Of a stretch of 64,000 bases of DNA, positions 36,501 through 47,010 are shown in pieces. Within the stretch, counting starts at the first letter, position 1. Every line of letters starts with the position of its first letter. Position numbers and translations under genes: made by a program. Below the pieces are notes generated by a model. It ran no database searches, had not been told where the DNA came from, and saw nothing but the letters and a program-made list of their open reading frames with translations. Location of the stretch: assembly GCF_932526225.1 (NCBI RefSeq), contig NC_064045.1, positions 13,076,442 through 13,140,441 on the forward strand, written 5' to 3'. Origin of the DNA: Nematostella vectensis. Its lineage: Eukaryota > Cnidaria > Anthozoa > Actiniaria > Edwardsiidae.

Positions 36501-37987
36501 GAGGCCTTGAAGGCGTGCCTAGTCTGGTGCCTCACCTGCCATAAGAGGCCTTTAGATGTGCCCAGTCTGGTGCTTCACCTGCCATAAGAGGCCTTGAAGT
36601 GGTGCCTAGTCTGGTGCTTTACCTGCCATAAGATGCCTTGAAGGTGTGCCTAGTCTGGTGCCTTACCTGCCATAAGAGGCCTTGAAGGTGTGCCTAGTCT
36701 GGTGCTTTACCTGCCATAAGATGCCTTGAAGGTGTGTCTAGTCTGGTACCTTACCTGCCATAAGAGGCCTTGAAGGTGTGCCTAGTCTGGTGCCTTACCT
36801 GCCATAAGATGCCTTAAGGTGTGCCTAGTCTGGTGCTTTACCTGCCATAAGATGCCTTGAAGGTGTGCCTAGTCTGGTGCCTTACCTGCCATAAGAGGCC
36901 TTAAGATGTGCCTAGTCTGGTGCTTTAGCTGCCATAAGATGCCTTAAGGTGTGCCTAGTCTGGTGCTTTACCTGCCATAAGAGGCCTTGAAGGTGTGCCT
37001 AGTCTGGTGCCTTACCTGCCATAAGAGGCCTTGAAGGTGTGCCTAGTCTGGTACCTTACCTGCCATAAGAGGCCTTGAAGGTGTGCCTAGTCTGGTACCT
37101 TACCTGCCATAAGAGGCCTTGAAGGTGTGCCTAGTCTGGTGCCTCACCTGCCATAAGATGCCTTGAAGGCGTGTCTAGTCTGGTACCTTACCTGCCATAA
37201 GAGGCCTTAAGATGTGCCTAGTCTGGTGCTTCACCTGCCATAAGAGGCCTTGAAGGTGTGCCTAGTCTGGTGCCTTACCTGCCATAAGAGGCCTTAAGAT
37301 GTGCCTAGTCTGGTGCCTCACCTGCCATAAGAGGCCTTGAAGTGGTGCCTAGTCTGGTGCCTTACCTGCCATAAGATGCCTTAAGGTGTGCCTAGTCTGG
37401 TGCTTTACCTGCCATAAGAGGCCTTAAGATGTGCCTAGCCTGGTGCCTTACCTGCCATAAGAGGCCTTGAAGTGGTGCCTAGTCTGGTGCCTTACCTGCC
37501 ATAAGAGGCCTTAAGGTGTGCCTAGTCTGGTGCCTTACCTGCCATAAGAGGCCTTAAGGTGTGCCTAGTCTGGTGCTTCACCTGCCATAAGATGCCTTAA
37601 GGTGTGCCCAGTCTGGTGCTTCACCTGCCATAAGAGGCCTTAAGGTGTGCCTAGTCTGGTGCTTTACCTGCCATAAGAGGCCTTAAGGTGTGCCTAGTCT
37701 GGTGCTTTACCTGCCATAAGAGGCCTTAAGGCGTGCCTAGTCTGGTACCTTACCTGCCATAAGAGGCCTTGAAGGTGTGCCTAGTCTGGTACCTTACCTG
37801 CCATAAGAGGCCTTGAAGGTGTGCCTAGTCTGGTACCTTACCTGCCATAAGAGGCCTTGAAGGTGTGCCTAGTCTGGTACCTTACCTGCCATAAGAGGCC
37901 TTGAAGGTGTGCCTAGTCTGGTACCTTACCTGCCATAGGTGTGCCAAGTTCCCTTTCCAGGTTAAGGCGCCCGTAAAGACATCCCTC
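360..37987 (-). CDS. Ionotropic glutamate receptor with K+-channel-type pore (partial, multi-exon)
   Basis: This is a ligand-gated channel of the plasma membrane. Exons from 5' to 3' on the minus strand are 37987-37930 (tentative), 32462-32201, 31212-31028, 30212-30118, 8039-7883, 7248-7185, 6883-6585 and 509-360. Phases join exactly from 32462 to 6585. Domains in order are a short S1 half (PPYIKNT, TDFVFPV), M1 (LLALSIICTSMAGMAMWVF), a re-entrant pore (EGFWWAFISMTTVGYGDK), M3 (VFMANITTALT, matching the iGluR SYTANLAAF region), S2 (VDGILIDRYTAGSYV) and M4 (VSLGLLAGLFLVGFAVDF). FWWAF plus the M3 motif places it among iGluRs, while TVGYGD is the K+ selectivity filter known from bacterial GluR0. 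The 22-kb pore-splitting intron holds a TRAF-like gene and nested retrotransposons. No start codon, signal peptide or amino-terminal domain was found, and the C-terminus lies off the left edge. The S2-to-M4 junction does not phase with the donor chosen here, so a small exon may be missing. The channel class is secure; ion selectivity is inferred. Confidence 0.85.
510..954. other. Intron sequence without recognised gene
   Basis: This stretch lies between the M4 exon and the 45-bp array, within an iGluR intron. A GC-rich inverted segment near 695-725 (GGTCCGAGGGGTCCGGACCCC) may be a fragment of a TIR element. Nothing else was recognised. Confidence 0.5.
955..6395. repeat. 5.4-kb 45-bp minisatellite with 1650-bp higher-order duplication
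   Basis: The array has about 120 units of roughly 45 bp, built from ATCATAAATACCACCACCAC, AGTCATCATCATCACC and AGTGTTGTT blocks, with some shortened 18-bp units. Rare variants (ATCAAAAATACC at 1839 and 3489, CACCAGAGTCATC at about 1987 and 3637, ATCACGAGTATTG at about 2685 and 4335) recur at exactly 1650 bp. A block of about 1621-3270 is therefore duplicated at about 3271-4920. Because the period is a multiple of 3, both strands carry open frames above 1800 codons of Thr/Ile/Val or Met/Val repeats. These are artefacts of the array, which fills the iGluR intron between the last S2 exon and M4. Confidence 0.95.
6585..6883 (-). CDS. iGluR S2 ligand-binding exon
   Basis: The 299-nt exon starts after a purine-rich acceptor (AAAAAAAG|GTTACAAG) and ends at GAG|GTGATT. 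It joins in phase with exon 7248-7185, giving SEIVGYKTFQDMADALEKK. VDGILIDRYTAGSYV corresponds to the segment of iGluR S2 carrying the acidic ligand-binding position, and the tail DEDWWLTGLTTKAL to the end of S2. It ends in phase 0 while the M4 exon needs one carried base. Either a small exon is missing or a different donor is used. Confidence 0.8.
6915..6988. repeat. Short GATAACGATGACG microsatellite
   Basis: An imperfect hexamer-type repeat of GATAGC, GATAAC and GATGAC units sits just upstream (minus strand) of the S2 exon acceptor, where the polypyrimidine tract would be expected. It could weaken that acceptor. Confidence 0.7.
7185..7248 (-). CDS. iGluR small S2 exon
   Basis: A 64-nt exon between TTTCAG and TAG|GTAAGA. 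It encodes IAAFMNSTEYEFAEKEGSEIV plus one base, and joins in phase to the flanking exons. The sequence matches the beginning of S2 in iGluRs, where a basic and hydrophobic run is followed by an acidic helix. The splice signals are good on both sides. Confidence 0.78.
7883..8039 (-). CDS. iGluR selectivity-filter and M3 exon
   Basis: A 157-nt exon starting C|TAT GGT GAT AAG. With GG from the previous exon it completes Gly-Tyr-Gly-Asp. It encodes YGDKCPRTIAGRC, then M3 (VVWILVGLVIVAVFMANITT) and the start of the S2 linker, ending ATGAAG|GTGACG. Its acceptor and first ~55 coding bases are also the repeat unit of the adjacent 85-bp array. This is the only copy that reads on into M3. Confidence 0.88.
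7985..9237 (-). repeat. 85-bp array copying the pore-exon acceptor and filter codons
   Basis: About 14-15 tandem copies of an 85-bp unit. On the minus strand each unit holds GATTCAGCTTGTGTGATGTT, the acceptor TTTGTGTCCGTAG, and coding sequence for (G)YGDKCPRTIAGRCFSVxWI. Read past that, each extra copy gives QLV and then an in-frame stop. The period is not a multiple of 3. Only the copy nearest the exon (acceptor at 8041-8040) leads into M3. Copies differ by few substitutions, for example CATGAC/CACGAC and GTACGGGGAC/GTACGGGGGC. Confidence 0.93.
9240..9335. mobile_element. Small inverted-repeat fragment (possible MITE)
   Basis: TACCAGAGGCTCG at about 9250 and its near-complement CGAGCCTCTGGT at about 9316 flank a short core with GAGCGAAGCGACGAG. 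The layout resembles a small non-autonomous TIR element that ends the 85-bp array. No target duplication was established. Confidence 0.4.
9411..10103. mobile_element. Non-autonomous DNA transposon with 13-bp TIRs
   Basis: CAGGGTGGTGAAG at 9411 is the exact inverted complement of CTTCACCACCCTG ending at 10103. The interior holds repeated CACGAATCACGAATTT-type motifs near both ends, which extends the inverted structure. No coding sequence is visible. A second TIR element (9605-9770) is inserted within it. The pair lies 5' of the TRAF-like exons, inside the iGluR intron. Confidence 0.6.
9605..9770. mobile_element. TIR element (CAGGCCCGTAGCCAGG family), nested
   Basis: The ends CAGGACCGTAGCCAGGG and ATCCTGGCTACGGGCCTG are inverted complements with one mismatch. 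Both flanks read CACAA, giving a 5-bp target duplication. Related copies are at 10771, 46790, 56929 and 59392. TIR form and 5-bp duplication suggest a hAT-like MITE; the superfamily is an inference. Confidence 0.65.
10155..15595 (+). CDS. TRAF-like zinc-finger/coiled-coil gene, incomplete or decayed
   Basis: Exon 10155-10203 encodes KDVVTCPVDNEQLKPS and exon 10478-10579 encodes IFADKKTDRIALSLK followed by CMNDPCKWEGEL. They join in phase. CPVDNEQL plus C-x4-C-x-W-x-GEL is the linker and first TRAF-type zinc finger that follow the RING in TRAF proteins. A downstream open stretch (about 15398-15593) gives a heptad-like coiled coil (VKEVNAIREKHDEAIRDC) and then a stop (LHKQLGS*). A possible exon at 15299 (GRQSARDGHCESAVQTY) meets a stop within a 32-bp tandem duplication. 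No RING exon upstream and no MATH domain downstream were found. It is either a TRAF lacking its receptor-binding domain or a pseudogene nested in the iGluR intron. The 3.9-kb minisatellite lies in its intron. Confidence 0.55.
10771..11123. mobile_element. TIR element of the CAGGCCCGTACC family
   Basis: CAGGCCCGTACCCAGGG at 10771 is the inverted complement of CCCTGGGTACGGGCCTG ending at 11123. The flanks CTAAA and CTAAC suggest a 5-bp target duplication with one change. The interior is C-rich near the right end (CACCCCCTCCACCCCCC) and matches elements at 46790 and 56929. It is non-coding. Confidence 0.75.
11335..15200. repeat. 3.9-kb 42-bp minisatellite with donor-like motif
   Basis: About 90 copies of a 42-bp unit (GTGAGCTCTCATATGTACAG, TGACACAGTCTGTAAGATAG, AG). 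Each unit holds AGAG|GTGAGC, which resembles a 5' splice site. Variants (CTCCTATG, CTTATATG, GCCCTCAT, AACGGCAAGC, 38-bp units missing AGAG) form local higher-order blocks; for example 11890-12060 and 13220-13400 share the same variant order. The period is a multiple of 3, so the long Tyr/Ser/Asp/Val-Cys frames on both strands are artefacts. The array lies in the TRAF-like intron. Confidence 0.95.
15347..15411 (+). repeat. 32-bp tandem duplication in the TRAF-like 3' region
   Basis: Two copies 32 bp apart read ACATCGACATCGAATAAGAACC and ACATCGACATCGAATAAAAACC (each here split by one base change), followed by AGATAACT. Thirty-two is not a multiple of 3, so the duplication shifts frame and brings in a TAA just before the coiled-coil stretch. 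Confidence 0.8.
15600..16929. other. Non-coding stretch between TRAF-like end and BEL element
   Basis: No supported gene was seen. Around 15878-15910 there are three overlapping GGGTACCCCAT units, palindromic at GGGTACCC and CCATGG. The remainder is AT-rich unique sequence. GTAACAGATCCAGGGGTGG at about 16767 may be a transposon end fragment. Confidence 0.5.
16943..17249 (-). repeat. BEL 3' LTR
   Basis: A 307-bp direct repeat of 28044-28350, TATAGCGGCG...GCCGTTACA on the forward strand. It differs from its partner at AGAATTTGG against AGAACTTGG and CCCGAGTGAA against CCCGTGTGAA. CTAGC precedes it. It contains GCGTTTATAAAG, a possible TATA-like site on the forward strand. Confidence 0.93.
17549..22675 (-). 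CDS. pol: BEL/Pao Pol polyprotein
   Basis: This 1708-codon frame supplies the enzymes for reverse transcription and integration. In order it shows a gag-like DUF1759 region (FIWETAFDALID), a zinc knuckle CFKCTGKHFRKDC near residue 287, a retropepsin-type protease (YAVLDDQSTDVF) near 368, reverse transcriptase with YVDD near 820, RNase H, and an integrase. The integrase has an HHCC zinc site (CVTCRKF), DDE residues in AMDVFGPF (~1407), LRSDRGTNF (~1468) and MGGVWERQ (~1517), and a C-terminal DUF5641-like part (LREGDVVLM). Order and YVDD are typical of BEL/Pao rather than Gypsy. The frame is uninterrupted. It overlaps the upstream gag frame by 38 nt in another frame. Only the ATG near the overlap is available, so the true start is likely in gag. 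Confidence 0.92.
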   Translation of the reverse strand: MLKSQLQRLPQAKPDIFTGEGPHTKFFIWETAFDALIDTAPVSAQQKLYLLYQHLGGKAKLVVEQLQYMVGADPDTAYREARNKLRNRFGRPDIIATEFETKLTNWPKIAPNDGKGLREFSDFLYQVQVASAHMSALKIYEFPSKIQSLVEKLPGWFATKWSIKVQALQQERGYSAFPSFSDLVTEVCFHAERMNIPQLTPTKHSSTPTPIQTHRKPQERIHNVLLTKTETQKKEALVKHTEKKVCPYHNNAASHNLTECKRFKELPYEERLEFLKSNGLCFKCTGKHFRKDCEETPPRCEACNKNHLTLLHEDRSAPAKPAPPSPPEASATCTQVCGGEGTGRPCARIVLVNLTHESQPHKKQLTYAVLDDQSTDVFITDSLSRLLGITAPELDLKVNTIVGFNTIRTKKITGLRIQDIKNEHAHVRIPYAYTREYIPAAQSDIASPEVAKQWTHLAPIADQIAYRPDIEIGLLIGRNVPAAFQPTEVIAGSPEEPWAEKYKFGWTVIGRVCKDRDDDVTARVNCVTVEREVLLEHNASSDTTVQPPFVRTTPSKDMTSPQQIRQMMELDYTELHHDRRKQRHGKTESREDIQFNNIMEIGLHKNENGNWEAPLPFRANEVHLPDNKKHCLHRLLSLKRKLLGNDKLRNDYTAFMKKVIDRGHASRVPVDQLRTSPGKVWFLPHFNVQHPRKKDLRVVFDCSSVYENESLNKILLQGPDQLNSLIGVLMRFRKEEVAFTCDIEQMFHSFYVNPEHRDFLRFLWFEDSDLTKPIVEFRMDVHLFGAASSPAVANYCLHQTAETGREKHGDDAAEFVRRNFYVDDGLKSLPTTEQAVRTIKATQAMCADANLRLHKFASNSKEVLEALHPEDRAKDLDLNHDSLPVQRSLGTYWCIESDTLGFRIELRDKPLTRRGILSTVSSVYDPLGAVSPVILTGKQILQELCSTHTDWDEPLPEDIRPRWEKWRSELPLLENLKFPRCLKPPNFGTLTSTQVCNFSDACHNGIGQVSYLRMVNEKGEVHVSFLMAKSRVAPLKQITIPRLELTAAVISVNVSSMVELELDLQPTPQRLYYTDSEIVLGYLNNDARRFHVYVGNRVQHIRDQSEPEQWYHVPGKENPADEASRGTTAAQLIENKRWFSGPQFLYENPTPSNQKPSSQLDPDDAELRKEVSVLSTSTTMHTQYLDTKHFSHSSSLLRLKHAIVRIQRMIERLRPNKTHNWRPTNGASTVKELWEAEKCLFKTAQATTFENEIDTLQRMKGNNSKFEDRKSARDRNNIIKATSNIYKLDPFIDDEGLLRVGGRLRNAEEEYQLKHPLILPKDHHVTTLLVRHYHQRQQHHQGHGMTHNAIRQAGYHVVNGRSAIAHIIAKCVTCRKFRGITQGQKMSDLPTERMTPSPPFSYSAMDVFGPFYVKERRSEVKRWGLVFTCMASRAIHLETLNNMSTDSFINALRRFIARRGKVRELRSDRGTNFVGASNELKTALQEIDRESVKSFLSTQQCDLIDFKMNVPQASHMGGVWERQIRTTRSVLTSLLYEHGRQLDDESLRTLITEAENIVNSRPLTVENLSDPLAEEPLTPNHLLMLKTQVILPPPGNFEHPDLYSRKRWRTVQYLANQFWLRWRREYCTQLQSRQKWNKPQPNLREGDVVLMTDPDLPRNQWPLAIISKVFPSKDNLVRKVQVTTAKDGQHKCFERPVHKLIMLLARED
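22638..23696 (-). CDS. gag: BEL/Pao Gag N-terminal region with frameshifts
   Basis: An ATG at 23696 opens MTEKGLEYAKELKAKTAK, but the frame is lost near 23640. The continuing gag reading (HFRQVISDFLAHLSSS, then KELSHCNALAESATTKLNDF) is in another frame, down to 22638. A helical basic region (RKSSKSSKSARD, RAALEEKIKF) precedes a Pro/Gln/Thr-rich stretch. BEL elements normally encode gag and pol in one frame. Here gag ends (VTTPAPAAS*) just inside the pol frame, giving a second shift. Either these are decay mutations or the second is a programmed shift; the first looks like a simple 1-nt loss. Confidence 0.7.
23740..27460 (-). mobile_element. LINE (Jockey/CR1-like) inserted in the BEL leader
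   Basis: A non-LTR retrotransposon with one long ORF (23915-27424). The 3' end has an AT-rich tail of TAAATATATAAATC-type repeats (about 23745-23800). Its 5' end lies in a palindromic cluster of CACGTGAGTACACGTG motifs (about 27370-27460). It sits about 45 bp upstream of the BEL gag ATG. No target duplication was identified. Confidence 0.85.
23915..27424 (-). CDS. LINE protein: PHD finger, endonuclease, reverse transcriptase
   Basis: The 1169-residue frame is intact. A hydrophobic N-terminus is followed by a PHD-type Cys4-His-Cys3 finger (CGVCSKAVRSNQRAIQCDFC, then WYHVKC) near residues 115-162. Next comes an apurinic-type endonuclease (LNLNCNSIRSQ near 238, GTESKLDE, GDMNVPDIEW, SDHSAV) and a reverse transcriptase with GVPQGTVLGPLMF and FADDALL near 901, followed by a thumb region ending EAVQRRAVRF. 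PHD plus EEP endonuclease plus this RT style points to the Jockey/CR1 group. Codons 1-17 fall in the CACGTG repeats, so Met18 (MAVNFIALSK) may be the real start. With no stop or frameshift visible, it could be a recently active copy. Confidence 0.9.
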   Translation of the reverse strand: MSTLTCEYTCEYTLTSMAVNFIALSKLFILALYTYNVVSLEASKPIQDTYPWTGYNISSTLARISLNQASYYHGMNTGRIAILKWSPVKPGFNLLGILILCGDISTNPGPKYQYPCGVCSKAVRSNQRAIQCDFCDIWYHVKCMQMSTEIYDSLANPSCTWECTDCGLPNFSNSIFKSSKSLHVDNYYSPLNPNPSENTSIGSDINHPKCSLTPQRRINRANDHPQKSNKSHYLRKLKVLNLNCNSIRSQHKSGLFKALVDQEKPHIILGTESKLDESIKDSEVFPRDYAIFRKDRQDINPGGGVFIAVYNTIIATRQTQLDCQAEAIWIKIEIANQKPLYLASLYRPPGNDEKPLEAFKQSLNRLQSNGSFPRIIIAGDMNVPDIEWSNASVKDNPQYGVAVNKTMIDLVDDHSLSQLVTFPTRQESVLDLVLTSHPDLVHSLSSVQGISDHSAVSFDLNLSVKVNKKKPRIVYKFAKANFTDIRKDATILSNDFFERHPENINVESNWQFFKSGLMNILSRSVPTKKSGSWNNSPWMTRDLKTSLRKKKRLYNNYKKSGKACDKEKYRKFQKLFKIKMKKAQDEYIADTLNSDLKEKPKKFWSYIKSKRQDQVGVPPLKEHGIVKTDSMSKAEILSNQFQQVFTQEDVASISSKGHGEIPMMGSISFNRDGVEKLLKTLNSKKASGPDKIPTTLLKETASEIADVVTFLFNQSYSSGQLPEDWTKAQVVPIFKKGVKHDPCNYRPVSLTTVLCKLMEHVIYKNIMEHLENNNILFANQHGFRKNHSCETQLLLTVEDLARNTDNGGQIDMLILDFSKAFDKVAHGRLISKLLYYGIQGRTLAWIKSWLTNRTQRVVVDGVSSKPVDVTSGVPQGTVLGPLMFLLFINDMQENLECTLRLFADDALLYYQITHDDDTLVLQRDLDRVGLWAERWQMVFNPTKCYKMSVYRNKSPVLKDYTLYNQKLSGVKQHPYLGVLLSDDLRWNFQVNKIVNKANSTLGFIKRNLYSCSEVTKRVAYVTLVRSHLEYAAAVWDPYRQDQVDKIEAVQRRAVRFIKRDYDWNSSVTIMRQSLSLDLLSERRKAHRVKMFYLSVNNGIALPIPNYYQRSMRHTRSYSSNTFIQPKARHDYYLYSFFPRTIKDWNNLSIELREENSYSSFCNNVNKFIA
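28044..28350 (-). repeat. BEL 5' LTR
   Basis: The partner of 16943-17249, followed by the target duplication CTAGC at 28351-28355. Just inside it, the minus strand reads GTCGAATTTCTGTTGGAAAG, where a primer-binding site is expected. The matching tRNA was not assigned. Confidence 0.93.
28530..30100. other. iGluR intron, no gene recognised
   Basis: AT-rich unique sequence with a microsatellite-like G/C run pair at 29881-29916 (G11, then C14). Short ORFs (for example 28998-29273) have no family features. CCTCCAATTTTAGTTATGAC at 29293 begins a 28-bp inverted match to the TRAF-like stop region at about 15580-15607. Confidence 0.5.
30118..30212 (-). CDS. iGluR pore-helix exon
   Basis: A 95-nt exon between TTTTCAG and GTTGG|GTAGGT. 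It encodes ESLGNSEEFPRDFAKGW, then WEGFWWAFISMTTVG. EFPR plus GFWWAF is the hallmark of the iGluR pre-pore and pore helix. The last codon is split GG|C across the 22-kb intron, inside the GYG filter. Confidence 0.88.
30485..30665. repeat. Dispersed repeat, copy 1
   Basis: GGTTGCGTGAATGGAAGCCG, then CAGTGCTGGCCAATGAAAAC, match 57170-57200 (GGTGGCGTGAATGGAAACCA, then CAGTGCTGACCATGGAAACA). Similarity continues through TTTTGAATCA and GCAGAATATT. It looks like an old interspersed element of at least 150 bp with no coding capacity. Confidence 0.55.
31028..31212 (-). CDS. iGluR S1-end and M1 exon
   Basis: A 185-nt exon from TTCAG to GTCTTT|GTGAGT. It encodes GIQKVYNKLFIGLLEHPGSM, then LLVIPG and an M1 helix (LLALSIICTSMAGMAMWVF). 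It joins in phase to both neighbours. The region that normally carries the alpha-carboxylate-binding Arg of S1 reads AKQGIQKVYNKLF here and has no Arg. Confidence 0.85.
31495..31870. repeat. 77-bp array with GCGCTACCGTGGCCACC core
   Basis: Five tandem units of 76-77 bp begin at 31502, 31578, 31655, 31732 and 31809. Each has GCGCTACCGTGGCCACCTTG, then AAGCCAATAAGGATGTGAGA. The GC-rich core, including the palindrome GTGGCCAC, also drives arrays at 32018-32165 (inverted) and 41225-41715. Confidence 0.88.
32018..32165. repeat. 41-bp array, same core inverted
   Basis: Four units of about 41 bp, TCGGTGGCCACGGTAGCGCG then CGTCGCATGGTTAA. This is the reverse complement of the core in the array 150 bp to the left. 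The facing arrays could pair as a long stem within the iGluR intron. Confidence 0.85.
32201..32462 (-). CDS. iGluR S1 ligand-binding exon
   Basis: A 262-nt exon ending AACAAG|GTGATA. It encodes HRYMLTAPFKHNHDRPPYIK, then GYGMFSLIMDELAVKAYGC and TDFVFPVVAKQ. PPYI and the G...LMDELA helix correspond to the first strand and helix of S1 in iGluRs. The acceptor (AATATGAG) is weak. S1 is shorter than in AMPA or kainate receptors. Confidence 0.75.
33305..33445. repeat. 75-bp direct duplication with poly-C/G flanks
   Basis: GAAGCTACAAATTTCCATTT begins two ~75-bp copies (about 33305 and 33381), both ending ATGGAAATGGCATA. C- and G-runs at 33101-33119 and 33285-33293 flank a CCTCC/GGAATTTCC-rich stretch, suggesting decayed TIR element material. 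Confidence 0.6.
33530..34840. other. AT-rich stretch without recognised feature
   Basis: No exon-like conservation, repeat or RNA gene was recognised. It lies in the iGluR intron upstream (minus strand) of the S1 exon. Confidence 0.4.
35060..37929 (-). repeat. 2.9-kb 44-bp minisatellite of a consensus splice donor
   Basis: About 65 units of 43-46 bp. On the minus strand a unit reads TATGGCAGGTAAGGTACCAG, ACTAGGCACACCTTCAAGGC, CTCT. Nearly every unit contains CAG|GTAAGG, a near-perfect 5' splice site. The array begins at the end of a candidate exon (37987-37930) that itself ends GGCACACCTATGGCAG|GTAAGG, so unit and junction share sequence on both sides of the cut. Confidence 0.93.
37930..37987 (-). 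CDS. Candidate upstream iGluR exon
   Basis: A 58-nt open stretch between AATGACAG and TGGCAG|GTAAGG. It reads RDVFTGALTWKGNLAHLWQ in the frame that phases with the S1 exon. A W-x-G element shortly before S1 occurs in many iGluRs. Support comes only from phase, splice signals and that resemblance. Confidence 0.45.
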
Positions 37988-37999
37988 CTGTCATTAGTG

Positions 38000-38425
38000 T
38001 GAGCTTACAAGCGGTAACTGTTCTAAGATCTCAAGATACCTAAGATCCTCTAGTAAAATTGGAAATAATGTGTGTGTTTGTACTCGTGCTAATAATAAAA
38101 ATGGCCGCGCTCACATGCTTGCCACGACGTTTCTACCGTTAGAAAGTAAAAATGTAAAGTATCGATTTAATTTGTTGATTTGCACACATATCAAAGCTAG
38201 ACACTTAAACTAAAATCTTGAAAAACTCCTGATTTTTGTGGGCTCCGCGAAGTTTTGATGAATTCTCTCAATTTGTTAAGTTCACAGTTACGGGTGACCA
38301 CTACTGGTCACGTTACAAGTCATGTATAATTGATAATAGCAGACTAAACATAGATTCACGTTAACCCTTTATGATTGCAAACTTAATGGATGTTTGTTTA
38401 CTTTTGACAGCGCCAAAAACAAAAT
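38000..38425. promoter_or_regulatory. Divergent intergenic region before GGH copy 1
   Basis: About 430 bp between the last visible minus-strand iGluR exon and the GGH start. It should hold the GGH promoter. No clear TATA box or other defined element was seen. Confidence 0.3.
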
Positions 38426-44794
<6,369 letters not shown>

Positions 44795-44799
44795 ATTTC

Positions 44800-46190
44800 T
44801 TAGTTCATTCCTACTTAAATTTCAGGCACACATAGTCATTTGTGAATTTGTACAGCTAGCTCTAAGATTAAATATATATATTACCCCTTCCTTGACCATC
44901 ATCTTTGATATTATCCTTATAATGAGATGATAAATAGGTTGCTCTCTATCCTATGTGTCACCTCTTACTCGAGGAGTTTTGTCGCGAGTAAATGTCTACC
45001 TGTTACCTGTCCTCTTCGCGACTTTTAGGCACATAAGGCCTCTGCAGAGTTTTATGTGTGTGTCTACACACAGGATATATGTTCTCTAACGAAGTAAAAC
45101 CTAAAATGTGTTACTTATAGACAATGGGCGGGCTTTGACATCTTGCGGGTTTTAAAAGGAGGGGGGACTAAGCGTGCACATAAGGGGGAGGGCCAAGGTG
45201 TCTTGAGTCAAAATCTTCCCTCCCTTCCCCTCGATTAATTTAACAAACACCCCTTTGTGACATAAAACTCCCGCTCACTCAAATAAAAATCCATTTCACT
45301 TTGGAGTCTTTGCTAACTCTAATTCACGCAATCTCGGAGTGATTTTGCTAAAATTCTAATAATTATTATATCCCTTCTGCAAGAAAAACATAACCTACTT
45401 GCACTCGCACCCTGACCCTGTGACTTAACTAAAGGTCATATATTTCATATACCTATTTCAAATAAGGCTGCACTCCGAGAGTCTGTGTATCGTAACCCGC
45501 ATAGCTTCCTGGGTATCAAGTAAATAAGCGTGAATAAAATACAAACTTCTCGCCCTTAACTTTTTTTTAAACATAAGCGTACACATTTCCTCACCCTGCT
45601 AAAATAGTATAAACAGTAGAGACCCTAGGAATTGATTAGCCCATTGATTCCAACTATAAAAAAAAAGCACAGACCAAAAACAGATACCCTCCTATGTTGA
45701 GTTTTATATAGCCCGATAAAGTGAGACACCGCTAAACTTAGTCAGCAGCGGTGTCCAAGCTTTCCAACAGTGCTTTGCGGTCACATCTCTAATCCCTTAT
45801 CGCGGTGCTAAAATGCAAGCATAAGTAGATGGTTGCTTGTAGTTTACATAAAAAATAACACAGTTATTAGCGTATTGGGAAAGTGCCCTGGCACGAGCCA
45901 ACATCATGTCTTTAGAAGACAGACGTAAGTGAATACGTCAGAAATTTATAACAGAGATTAAGCCTAGTAGTCCAGTTTATGCCCTAATTCGTAACAGAAT
46001 CATTGAATCAAAACACAGCATATGCCTAAGGTCTGGCAGAAAGTCTCGCCCGGTCGCCATAAATACAGATCGCTTTTCTACATTTGTTACTGTAAGATTT
46101 CAACCCTTCAATTGAAATTCAGTATTTTCGCACATAGCCTGTAATTCAGTCACACTGCAAAAGGCTTTAATAAATTATATTATTATTATA
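44800..46190. other. Intergenic region between GGH copies, left part
   Basis: AT-rich sequence with no supported gene. Segments such as CAAAAACAGATACCCTCC at about 45678 faintly recall small-subunit rRNA but have no flanking support. Confidence 0.4.
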
Positions 46191-46194
46191 TACT

Positions 46195-46612
<418 letters not shown>

Positions 46613-46789
46613 CCGGCCACCATTGAGCCCTTGGTGGCCATAGGTTGATCCCTCTAGATAAAGGAGAGGGCGTTGTAATAGGACCAATAGGAGTCGGCAA
46701 GGTTCTACGGAGAACCATCGGGAAATGTGTAATGACTGTCAGCAAGAAAGAAGCTATTGAAGCTAGTGGGTCACTTCAGCTATCCTCTG

Positions 46790-47010
46790 CAGGCCCGTAC
46801 CAAGGGGGTGCAGGCAATAAACATCTCGTGGCAATACTGCATAAGCATAAAAAATACTTTTTTTTTCGGGGGTGTTCAGATTTGTATCAGAGAACTCCCC
46901 CCCCCCCCCCGAAAAAACACTCCCTCCCCCCCCAGAAAAAAATTTTGTCCACTTTTTTTCGGATTTTGCAACCCCCCCACCCCCCAAGAAAAATCCTGGG
47001 TACGGGCCTG
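46790..47010. mobile_element. TIR element of the CAGGCCCGTACC family
   Basis: CAGGCCCGTACCAAGGG at 46790 and TCCTGGGTACGGGCCTG ending at 47010 are inverted repeats. CTCTG on both flanks gives a 5-bp target duplication. The C-rich core (AGAACTCCCCCCC) matches the element at 10771. Confidence 0.78.

Noticed and set aside
35060-37929. CRISPR-like array
   Set aside because: There are no unique spacers; the whole 44-bp unit repeats. The host is an intron-bearing animal genome and there are no cas genes.
45600-46000. Mitochondrial small-subunit rRNA insertion
   Set aside because: Only a short ACAGATACCC-like string was seen, with no conserved stems or neighbouring mitochondrial genes.
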